DNA from: Humulus lupulus
Lineage: Eukaryota > Streptophyta > Magnoliopsida > Rosales > Cannabaceae
Direction of reading: 5' to 3'
NCBI RefSeq assembly: GCF_963169125.1
Contig: NC_084794.1
Location: forward strand, 90,193,018-90,257,017
DNA: 64,000 nt
The translations under genes were made by a program, and so were the position numbers. The notes under the pieces are model-generated. The model did no database searches. It was not told where the DNA came from and saw nothing but the letters and a program-made list of their open reading frames with translations. This document shows positions 33,463-42,973 of the stretch, in pieces. The first letter of the stretch is position 1; every line of letters begins with the position of its first letter.

Positions 33463-34830
33463 TTGAGTTGAGGATCTGATCGAGGAAGTCGTCCTCGTCG
33501 TCGGATGATGAGCTGAGGTCCCTCTCAGGCTGGATGGCCTTTCCCTTCCCGAACTGGGTGGGAATAGCAGATCTGCGCTGGTCCTTTAGCTGAGGCTCCC
33601 TAATGACGAGATCACCTGGTCTACGGGAGTGAGGAGATGGTCAAGGAGAAAATTGGTCAGTCACCACCTCAGTGCCGGCATTGGACTAATCAGTCGCGTT
33701 GTTCTCCTCAGTGGTACTCTCTACTGTGATGTTTTGGTTACATGGTAGCAGGCCCACCATCTGAAGGTTGTCCATAGTAACCAAATTTTTCACGTCCTTC
33801 TCCTCGATACACATGTCAGCCAACTACTTTGCTCGCTTGAACATCTCTTGAGTGGGCAAGGGTTGCTTGAATGGACCCGCATGTGTGAAAGCCAAGTTGT
33901 TGGCTTTGATGTCTGATGTGAGAAAATACTCTGTATAGTATTTCCCAGGGTTCGACTTGTGAGCGATGCCACAAAGATATTTAACCCCCTTTTGCCTGTG
34001 AAAGAGGTGGAAAAAACCTGTGTTCTTATGGCTAGGGTTGGTCCTGAAGTCGAACAAATAATGTATCTCGTGAGGAGTAGGCTCATCCCAGCCTTGCAGA
34101 TAGTAGAGAATGTACAGCGCAGACAACGCCTGAATCCCATTCGGAGCGATCTGGAAGTGAGAGACGTTGAAGTAATCCGCTACTGACCAGAAGAAAGGAT
34201 GTAGTGGGATGGTCGCTCCTGCTAAGAAATGGTGCCTAGACCAGGCACAGTATGGTCCACCGGGCTTGTTGGCTCTCTGGTGAGGGCGCAGACATATCAC
34301 ATTCACCCCACTCAATCCCAAGGCTTGGATGTGTTTGTCGAACATCCCGGGGTTGAGTTTTGTGGGCTTAAACCAGGAAGGTGTTTCTTCTCCTTCCTTC
34401 TTTGGTTTGTGGATGGCCAAGTGCTGGACCTCGGTGGCAAAATCCTGAGTGGCTTGTCTCTGAGTCTTACTTGATTTCGACACCTGGTGTGGTGGTCTCG
34501 AAGAAGCTACAGTGTGGACCTCTCTGGGTTCCACCACTTTTTGCACTGCTCTGCGGGCAACTTGAGGATCCTGGTCCTGTGGGAGTCTATTGGACTTTTT
34601 CACCCTCATTGTTGACTGTTCAGCTTGGTGAAGAAACTACTCTTCGTGAAGAAAGTACAGAGCTGAACAGGGGAGGATCTGCTTAAGGCGGTAGAGGCGA
34701 TCCTCAGGAGTGCGACTGGTGGAAGACTTTGATGAGGAGTCGCTGCTTTGAGGGGTCTCGATCGACTGCGGGACGGACGTATCGGAATTCGTGTGGTTGT
34801 CACCTCCCCTATAGTCGAAGCGATTCATCT
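33463..34830 (-). pseudogene. Antisense gene of C, first coding exon (PF04195-like domain)
   Basis: The start codon at 34828-34826 (MNRFDYRGGDN) lies next to a 3' splice-like tract TTTTTTTGTAG. One frame continues to about 33463 with stops at 34637, near 33824 (AK-stop-LADM) and at least one or two more by 33640, several fitting CAG-to-TAG. Residues about 140-280 (HHFLAGATIPLHPFFWSV, NGIQALSALYILYYLQGW, PTPHEIHYLFDF) match the pattern of the 'putative gypsy type transposon' domain (PF04195) and the corresponding region of B. It ends in an acidic stretch (SSSSDDEDDFLDQ); the proposed donor GTCTAG is weak. Confidence 0.7.
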
Positions 34831-34859
34831 ACAAAAAAATAAAAAACGGGGAGGTGAGT

Positions 34860-35637
34860 TGTACGCCCTGGATTTCCCACGGGCTGTTTAGCAGGACGAT
34901 CCTCGGACTAAACATGATTTAGCCCGAGGCTCCCACAGGCCAGAGGCTTTATCTTCAGGACGGGCCCTTTCTAGCTCGAGGGGATGGAGTTTCCTGCTCC
35001 TTCTTGTTGTTCCAGGAGCTGGGAACAACATCCGACGACCACTGAAGGATCAGCTCGGGTTATGGATTGCTCCGGTAGCGAGCTTCTCAGGAAGCTCTGA
35101 CCCTATGGGAGGTCAACACGCAAGATAAACGTGCATAATCCTGCCATCACGTGTCCGATATCCCCCTGACTTCTCGGACACGCCGCAGGAACGTGCGTAT
35201 TCAGACACCCACGGATGGGTTGGGCCGTGCGGCCCATTATCTCCTTCCATACTGATTAGACCACACTTGTGTGTCAGGTTTAGGAAGTAATCATGAATAT
35301 CACAGACTTGATATGACAAATGGTAAGGTCACGGGATGACCTCCCTACCAATTTCCAGGTGCCTTCTCCTATAAATATGGAGACCCTGGGAATTGATAGG
35401 GGTTGGAAGAAATAGTCTTGTAAGAACTATATATTTTGTAAACCAATTACCCAGAAAAGATCAATAATATTGACTAGTGGAGTAGAAGGATTTTAACCTT
35501 CGAACCACTTAAAAAACGTGTTTAGGGTCACCTAGTTCTTCTCACAAAGATTTCATATCTGCGGCGGTTCTACTTTTAAGTACTAATCTCTTTCTCTTCT
35601 TCTCTTAATTACCTGTTGCCGAAGAACCGCGTCAACA
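34860..35637 (+). repeat. 5' LTR of Tat element B
   Basis: A 778-bp LTR starting TGTACGCCCTGGATTTCCC and ending CCGCGTCAACA. TATA box TATAAATA at 35370-35377. Confidence 0.97.
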
Positions 35638-35639
35638 GT

Positions 35640-35659
35640 TTGGTGCTTTCATTGAGAGC
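35640..35659 (+). other. Primer-binding site of Tat element B
   Basis: TTGGTGCTTTCATTGAGAGC, two bases after the LTR, identical to A and C. tRNA not assigned. Confidence 0.78.
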
Positions 35660-35692
35660 GAATCTAATTAGTACTACCACAAACATACAACT

Positions 35693-38371
35693 ATGGTGAC
35701 CACTCGATCCAAACATGGCAACGAGACAGAACAGCATGATGGGCAGGAGGCCCGCCATGTTGCCCTCCCCGAGGAGCAAGTTCCTGAAGTCCAGCAAAGG
35801 CCAGGAAAGCAGCCGGCCGGCCAAGACGATACTGGTAGTTCGACACCCCGGCCGCCTAATCCGAATCCAGGTTATTATATTGCGGTGGAGATGGAGAATG
35901 CTCAACTGAGGAGCCAGCTAGCAGCAGCTGGTCAGCAAATCCAGGATATTCTGAGTCGACTACCCCCTCTCACAACCAACGGTAACGTTGGAGAGAGGCA
36001 AGGCGAGGCTCCTAAGTCTCGCCAGAGTAATCGATCCAGGTATAGCCATTCGGGTAGACTCCCTGCAGCCAACTCCACCCCTTCATCACGCCATCAAGAG
36101 GCGAACTTCAGGGAAATGCCTCAGACCGAACCGCAGCAGTACAGCGGTTCGGTTAGGACATCAACCCCTAGCTCTCAGCCTTCCTCGAGGACACCCAGAA
36201 GAGATAGGAGAAATTCCCAAAGGAGGGCCGAGGAGATCTGGAGACGTCAGCCCGTCCCCGAAGAGCGTCCAGTTCCTCGTCCAGATCGCCCAGCGCGAAA
36301 CCATCAAGCTGGCAGGGCCGAGAGGCCCCCACCAAATTTAGTCCGTCCAGACGGCACTAGGATCGCCTCTCCGGTCAGACATCCTCCCTCTCCCATCAGA
36401 TATCCGTCTCCTCAAACCATCCGAGACATCCCGGCCTACATAAATAGTAGGAGAGACCCGCCATCGGCCGGGCCTTCCCGGCGCAGCAGGGTGCCGGGGG
36501 AAGGATCAGGTCGGAGCCGCCAAAGACGCACATCGAGCCTGTCCAGCAGGAGTCACAGGACCGGTAGTGCACGGAGTGATCTTTCGGGAGGAGACCTGCG
36601 ACAGCGACTAAGTTCAGCACAAAGTCACCATAATACCCAGGGAGGCGACCTTCGAGATCGCCTCAACTCTCACAGAGAGGATCGAGTTAGTGATGGTAGC
36701 CAGGTCCGCTCAGTTGGGGTCCGATCCGAAGTACGTAATGGCGGGAATGCCCCAAATGACCTATCTCCAGATAGGAGGGGCAATAACCCGCCTAATATGT
36801 ACAACGGGTCCGGAGCTGTTGAACAGCCCCGGAATAACCCAGGATCTCAGGACAAAACCTTAGAGCGCTTAACTCAAATGGAGGAGCTGATGAAGAAGCT
36901 CCTGTCAGAGAAAGAAAAAGACGAATATGATTCAGGGGATGAGATGGAGCTCTTCGCCCCCAACATAGCAGCAACGGCATACCCTTCTGGCTTTCGTATG
37001 CCTCACTTGTCAAAGTTCAACGGGGATGGAGACCCATCTGACCACTTAGGGATGTTCAACACCCTAATGGTGGCTCATAACATCGGGCCAGAGCTTCGTT
37101 GCTTGATCTTTCCTTCCACCCTAACTGGACCTGCCAGGCAGTGGTTCAAACAAAGTAAAAGGCAGTCAATCAGCTCCTGGAAGACCTTTTCGGCTGACTT
37201 CAAGAGGGCATTCCGCGCCTCTCAGGCCGCCAGGGTCCAGGCCGACTCCCTAGCTAACGTGAGACAGCAACCTGGAGAAACGCTAAAAGCCTACTTGAGC
37301 AGATTTGCAAATGTCGCTGCTCGAGCCAGAGACGCCGACGACAGCTCCAAACTCATGGCTATGAGGACCGGGATCCTAGTAGGCGGAGATCTGTGGAAGG
37401 ATATTCAAAGGAGGGGGGTCAGCTCAGTTAGTGAATTCCTTAACAGAGCCCAAGAATGGATAAACTTGGAGGAAGCTGAAGCTTCAGCCGCGGGGACCAG
37501 CCAGGTCCTCGAGAAGCCCGCTGGGGCGGGAACAGAGATCGTAGTAGCGACTCTCGACGTCACGCAGAGCAACCAGCCCGGTGGCGGCAAAAGAAAAGGA
37601 AATGGTGAAAACGTCCAGCACGGTCAAAAGAAGAATAAGTCCGTGGATAAATTCAAGCCCGTGTTCACAGCGTATACCGAGCTCACCCAAACCAGAGAGA
37701 ATATTTTCCTGGCCAACGCTACGCGAGTCCCCTGGAAAAGACCGGAGCCAATAAAGCACCCTAAGGGAAAGAGAGACGCTTCCAAATTCTGCCGTTTTCA
37801 TAACGACGTCGGGCACAATACCGACGACTGCAGGCACCTCAAAGATGAAATCGAGACTCTCATCCGAGCAGGTCCGTTGGCGCAATACTCGCGGAACAGG
37901 GTCCCCACAGGTCGACCCGCTCTGGAGATCCCAGCCAGTCAACCTGGACCTCGAGTAGATCAGGACGTCCCTCCCCCCGTGGTCGAGGGAGAGATTTCCA
38001 CCATCTCTGGAGGGCCACACATGGCTGGCACGAGCAGAGGCGCCCAGAAGAGGTACATAAATGAGTTGAAGGCCCACAATGGAGGGGAGTTCGTCCCGGA
38101 ACAGCGTCAATCAAAACAACAAAGGTTAGAGAAACAACCAGTCACTTTCACGGAGGAGGACGCGGGCCATGTCCAATCCCCTCATAACGATCCCTTGGTC
38201 GTAGCAGTCCAGCTCGCCAACCGGAGAGTAAGGAGGGTGTTAGTGGACAATGGGAGCTCGGTGAATCTCCTATTCCGTTCAACCTTAGAAAAAATGGGTC
38301 TGACCGTCTCCGAGCTAAAGGCAACCTCGATGATGCTATATGGTTTTCAGGCGAAGGGTCAGCAGCGATAG
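35693..38371 (+). CDS. gag: Tat gag-protease polyprotein
   Basis: A frame of 892 residues. N-terminal 350 residues are rich in Arg, Ser, Pro and Gln and probably disordered. The capsid domain is at about residues 430-620 (FRMPHLSKFNGDGDPSDHL, PARQWFKQSKRQSISSW, KAYLSRFANVAARARDADD). The nucleocapsid knuckle is CRFHNDVGHNTDDC, spacing CX2HX4HX4C rather than the classical CCHC. Protease motif near residue 845: VLVDNGSSVNLLF, with D-N-G where D-S/T-G is usual. A one-base deletion around 38345-38352, seen against element A (GGATTTTCGGGAG there), throws the end out of frame; pol continues in another frame. Confidence 0.93.
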   Translation: MVTTRSKHGNETEQHDGQEARHVALPEEQVPEVQQRPGKQPAGQDDTGSSTPRPPNPNPGYYIAVEMENAQLRSQLAAAGQQIQDILSRLPPLTTNGNVGERQGEAPKSRQSNRSRYSHSGRLPAANSTPSSRHQEANFREMPQTEPQQYSGSVRTSTPSSQPSSRTPRRDRRNSQRRAEEIWRRQPVPEERPVPRPDRPARNHQAGRAERPPPNLVRPDGTRIASPVRHPPSPIRYPSPQTIRDIPAYINSRRDPPSAGPSRRSRVPGEGSGRSRQRRTSSLSSRSHRTGSARSDLSGGDLRQRLSSAQSHHNTQGGDLRDRLNSHREDRVSDGSQVRSVGVRSEVRNGGNAPNDLSPDRRGNNPPNMYNGSGAVEQPRNNPGSQDKTLERLTQMEELMKKLLSEKEKDEYDSGDEMELFAPNIAATAYPSGFRMPHLSKFNGDGDPSDHLGMFNTLMVAHNIGPELRCLIFPSTLTGPARQWFKQSKRQSISSWKTFSADFKRAFRASQAARVQADSLANVRQQPGETLKAYLSRFANVAARARDADDSSKLMAMRTGILVGGDLWKDIQRRGVSSVSEFLNRAQEWINLEEAEASAAGTSQVLEKPAGAGTEIVVATLDVTQSNQPGGGKRKGNGENVQHGQKKNKSVDKFKPVFTAYTELTQTRENIFLANATRVPWKRPEPIKHPKGKRDASKFCRFHNDVGHNTDDCRHLKDEIETLIRAGPLAQYSRNRVPTGRPALEIPASQPGPRVDQDVPPPVVEGEISTISGGPHMAGTSRGAQKRYINELKAHNGGEFVPEQRQSKQQRLEKQPVTFTEEDAGHVQSPHNDPLVVAVQLANRRVRRVLVDNGSSVNLLFRSTLEKMGLTVSELKATSMMLYGFQAKGQQR

Positions 38372-38415
38372 GAACGATCGAGCTGGTAATCACCCTAGGC
38401 GACGAGTCCCGAACA

Positions 38416-39531
38416 GTGTCCAAACTGCTCGAATTCGTAGTCATTGACTGCTCCGCTGCCTACAATGCAATTTTGGGCCGACCAACGCTCGTTGCTTTCG
38501 AAGCCATCACATCCGTCCGGCACCTCGCCATGAAGTTCCCTACTTCGACAGGGGTCTGCGCTATCAAGGGCGATCAGCTCGCTGCCAGGGAATGCTACAG
38601 CATTTCCATGAAGGGAAAATCTAAACCCGGGCAGGTGGCGATGGCCATTCAGGATGAAGAGGAATCGCAGGGACCCAAGGCGGCCCCTGAGATTGAAAAA
38701 CCTCGGGTTTCCGAAGACGAAAAGCTCGCCTTAAACGAGGACATTGACCCCCGAGTAGGCGAGGACAGGTCCGAGCTCCAAGCTATTGAAGATCTCGAGG
38801 AGGTAGGCATCGATGAACAAAACCCTTCACGGACGGTGAAGCTCGGAAAGAACCTCTGCGATAGAAGAAAGGCGGATCTGACCGCGTTTCTGAAAAAGAA
38901 CCTAGACGTATTCGCATGGTCGCACGAGGACATGATAGGGATCAGTCCGAGCGTAATCATGCACACGCTCCACCTAGACAAAAGCGTCCCCGCAAAGTCT
39001 CAAAAGCAGAGGCGTTTAGGGACAACCCGAGCCGAGGCCCTTGAAGAAGAAGTGGCCCGGCTCAAGAAATGTGGCTTTATCCGCGAAGCCAGATTTCCCA
39101 TTTGGGTTGCCAATCCCGTGTTAGTTCCAAAGCCCAATGGCAAGTGGCAGACCTGTATTGATTTTTCCGACCTGAATAAAGCCTGCCCCAAGGATTGCTT
39201 TCCGTTGCCGAGGATCGATCAACTGGTGGATGCCACGGCGGGGCACGAGCTCATGTCCTTCATGGACGCGTACTCGGGCTACAATCAGATCGCGATGAAT
39301 CCAGCAGACCAGGATCACACCAGCTTCATGACCCCGACTAATGTCTATTGCTATAAGGTCATGCCGTTCGGTCTAAAGAACGCCGGAGCTACCTACCGAA
39401 GGCTGGTAAATAGAATGTTCGCGGATCAGATCGGGAAGAACATGGAAGTGTACGTCGATGATATGCTTGTCAAGTCAAAGACTGCCACCAACCACGTTGC
39501 CGACCTGGAAGAATGTTTTAACATACTGTGA
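38416..39531 (+). pseudogene. pol: Tat protease remainder and reverse transcriptase
   Basis: Continues the gag frame after the one-base deletion (homology starts near 38350). The stretch SKLLEFVVIDCSAAYNAILG completes protease. Reverse transcriptase motifs: WVANPVLVPKPNGKWQ, CIDFSDLNKACPKDCFPLP, YSGYNQIAMNPADQDHTSF, MPFGLKNAGATY and catalytic YVDDMLVKS near 39452. A TGA at 39529-39531 replaces an expected CGA, and a second TGA follows at 39562-39564 (expected Cys in RLNPQ-K-C-TFG). Confidence 0.92.
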
Positions 39532-39591
39532 GAATATGGCATGAGGCTCAATCCTCAGAAATGAACTTTCGGTGTCGCATCGGGGAAGTTC

Positions 39592-42018
39592 TTGGGTTTC
39601 ATAGTCAATACCCGAGGAATCGAGGCAAATCCCGACAAGATCAGGTCACTGCTCGAGCTTCCATCCCCCAGGTCGCGGAAAGATGTCCAAGGACTCACAG
39701 GAAGGGTGGCGGCACTGAACCGGTTCATTTCCAAATCGACCGACAAGTGCCTGCCTTTCTACAACCTGCTCCGCGGAAACAAGAAGTTCGAATGGACAGT
39801 AGAGTGCGAGGGCGCATTCCTCGACCTAAAAACGCACCTGGCTGAGCCACCTGTGCTATCAAAGCCCAGGGTAGGAGAACCTCTTTTCCTCTACATGGCC
39901 GTGACTGAGGACGCAGCTAGTGCCGTTCTGGTGCGAGAAGAGGACCGGGCTCAGAAACCGGTTTATTACATCAGCAAGAGACTCCTCGGAGCTGAGTCAA
40001 GGTACCCGTTGATGGAAAAGCTGGCGTTCTGCCTAATCACGGCCTCGCGAAAACTCAGGCCATACTTCCAGTCCCACTCTGTACACGTCATGACCGATCA
40101 GCCTCTAAGGCAGGTCTTGCAAAAGCCTGAAGCCTCGGGACGCTTGCTAAAGTGGGCGGTCGAACTTAGTCAGTTCGAGATTTTCTATACTCCCCGAACT
40201 ACCATAAAAAGTCAAGCCTTGGCCGACTTCGTGGCAGAATGCGCGGGATTCCGTGAGATCCCATCAGAAGATTCACAGCAGCTCAGATCCTCAGGCTCAT
40301 CGTGGAGGATCTTCGTTGATGGCTCATCTAACGAGAACGGCTCCGGGGCCGGAATTATTCTGATATCCCCAGAAGGACATAGATTCCATTCGGCGCTGAG
40401 ATTCGGGTTCAAGGCGTCCAACAACGAGGCAGAGTACGAGGCCTTGTTAGCCGGACTTAGGATAGCTAGCGAGCTAAAGGCAAGCTCTGTCCAGTGCTTC
40501 AGCGACTCCCAGCTCGTGGTGAATCAGGTCTTAGGCGAGTATCAGGCGCGGGGTCCCAAGATGGCCTCTTATTTGGCTAAGGTAAAATCCGAATTATCTA
40601 CGTTTGGGCAAGGGTCGATCGAGCAGATACCTCGGGAGCAGAACGCCAATGCAGATGCTCTGGCCAAGCTCGCCACCTCGGGGGAGGCAGAAACCCTGGG
40701 GTTGGTGCCAATTGAGTTCTTGGACAAACCAAGCATAGACGGAGATCGAGCGGATATTGAGATGATTGACATCAGGCCGACCTGGATGACTCCCATTGTT
40801 GAGTACCTCGTCGAGGGCAAGTTACCCGAAGGGCGCAACGACGTACGGCGAGTCCTTTATCAAGCTCCGAGATATACGCTAGTCGAGGGGGTGTTGTACC
40901 GACGTGGGCATTCATTACCTCTCCTCCGGTGTGTTCTTCCAAGTGAGGCGAAGGCCATCCTGCAAGAAGTTCATGACGGATTCTGCGGAGATCACACTGG
41001 GGGGCAAAGCCTGGCCTTGAAGATCCTTCGGCAGGGTTTTTACTGGCCGACTCTGTCCAAAGACTCGATCTCATACGTAAAAAAGTGCGACAAATGTCAG
41101 CGGTTCGCCGCGGTTGCACGAGCACCCCCGACCGAGCTAAAAATGATATCGTCTCCCTGGCCCTTCGCCATTTGGGGCATAGATCTAATAGGCGCCCTGC
41201 CCACCGGAAAGGGAGGGGTCCGTTACGCCGTGGTAGCCATTGACTACTTCACAAAGTGGGCCGAAGCAGAGCCGTTGGCGACAATAACATCGAAAAAGGT
41301 GCTAGACTTCGTGGTTAAAAGCATCGTTTGTCGCTTCGGCCTACCCAAAAAGATCGTTTCCGACAATGGCACTCAATTTGACAGCGACCTATTCACCGAA
41401 TTTTGCGAAAAGAACGGAATTGTGAAAAGTTTCTCATCCGTGGCCTATCCCCAGGCGAACGGCCAGGTCGAAGCTGTCAATAAAACTCTGAAGGCAAGCC
41501 TCAAGAAGAGGCTAGATGAGGCAAAGGGGATCTGGCCAGAACAGCTCCCCCAAGTTCTGTGGGCCTATAGGACCTCACATCGGACTCCCACGGGTCACAC
41601 TCCTTTCTCCCTAACCTTTGGAAGTGAAGCGGTCCTCCCAGTGGAGGTAAAGGTCCTATCGCACAGGGTCCGGTCCTACGAACAGAACAAGAACCATGAG
41701 CTCCTATGCCACTCCTTAGACTTGATGGATGAGAGGCGAGAGGATTCACAACTCCAGCTCGCCCATTATCAACAGAAAATCACTCGCTACTTTAACGCTA
41801 AGGTCAAAAGACGTGCCTTTAGCGTCGGCAATTTGGTCTTGAGGAGAGTTTTCCTGGCCGGGAAAGATCCCAAAGATGGGGTTCTGGGACCAAGCTGGGA
41901 AGGACCATACCAGGTCATCGAAGTCATCAAAGAAGGGACGTATAAATTAGCTCGACTTGGTGGAGGGGCGGTCCCGCGGACTTGGAATGCAATCCACCTA
42001 AAGAAATATTATCAATAA
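39592..42018 (+). pseudogene. pol: Tat RNase H, second RNase H and integrase
   Basis: Open from just after the two stops. It covers the thumb of reverse transcriptase (GFIVNTRGIEANPDK), a first RNase H (VYYISKRLLGAESRYPLMEK, VMTDQPLRQVL), and a second, archaeal-type RNase H (WRIFVDGSSNENGSGAGI, NNEAEYEALLAGLR, REQNANADALAKLA), the hallmark of Tat elements. Integrase: zinc domain HDGFCGDH and CDKCQRF, catalytic IWGIDLIGALP, IVSDNGTQFDSD and NGQVEAVNK. No chromodomain. It stops at 42016-42018. Reading itself is intact; upstream lesions make the polyprotein defective. Confidence 0.93.
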
Positions 42019-42127
42019 ACATGTGTAAGACCTAGAAGGTCACCTCCGATGTATAAATAAAAATCAAATGTTTCTCGTTATTTGCAAGGGTAATTTTAAA
42101 GTAACAACGAAAGACCCTTTCCCAGTT

Positions 42128-42139
42128 ACTTGGGGGGCA
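42128..42139 (+). other. Internal polypurine-tract-like motif of B
   Basis: ACTTGGGGGGCA lies 110 bp after the integrase stop, nearly identical to the terminal tract at 46336-46347 and identical to both motifs of element C (31799-31810, 48647-48658). Confidence 0.75.
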
Positions 42140-42230
42140 TATGGTACCCGGATATATCCAGGTCTCCTTAACGACTTAGGTGTTAATTTTTATCTATGGA
42201 TAAGAGTTATCACAAACTAAGTCCTATCCT

Positions 42231-42830
42231 GGTCTTAACCAGGTCATAAAACTTAGAAGTTAGCTAAAATTTGTTGACCGAGGTTCTTCTTTAAAGAGCC
42301 CGGGATACGGATAAAAGTTGACACGAACTAAGTTTTTTCAAAATAAGTTCCTGGTCTTAACCAGGTCATAAAACTTAGAAGTTAGCTAAAATTTGTTGAC
42401 CGAGGTTCTTCTTTAAAGAGCCCGGGATACGGATAAAAGTTGACACGAACTAAGTTTTTTCAAAATAAGTTCCTGGTCTTAACCAGGTCATAAAACCTAG
42501 AAGTTAGCTAAAATTTGTTGACCGAGGTTCTTCTTTAAAGAGCCCGGGATACGGATAAAAGTTGACACGAACTAAGTTTTTTCAAAATAAGTTCCTGGTC
42601 TTAACCAGGTCATAAAACTTAGAAGTTAGCTAAAATTTATTGACCGAGGTTCTTCTTTAAAGATCCCGGGATGCGGATAAAAGTTGACGCGATCTGAGTT
42701 TTTTCAAAATAAGCTCCTGGTCTTAACCAGGTCAGAAAACTTAGGAGTGAACTAGAAAATTGTTGAACGCGGATCTTATTTAAAGAGCCCGGGATACGGA
42801 TAAAGTTAGCTCGAACTACGTTCATAAAAA
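42231..42830 (+). repeat. 122-bp tandem repeat, five copies
   Basis: The word GGTCTTAACCAGGTCA recurs at 42231, 42353, 42475, 42597 and 42719: an exact 122-bp period. The middle copies are almost identical; the last is diverged and the sixth partial. It fills the space between the sense integrase stop and the antisense gene stop. Rapidly changing repeats after pol are typical of Tat elements. Confidence 0.95.
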
Positions 42831-42973
42831 TAAAGAGATAAATTATGACCAAATACATGAAAATATATATGTAAAACTGGTTGAGCAAATTGTCTCGAGG
42901 CGGAAACGCCTCACATAAAAAAGAGAATTACAATAAAAAAAAAAGAGTTCAAAATACGAAAACAAGAAGCATC

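Noticed and set aside
35988..38444. Several 60-208 residue ORFs overlapping gag of element B on both strands
   Set aside because: Alternative-frame shadows of the 892-codon gag frame; equivalent shadows occur in A because the gags are similar.
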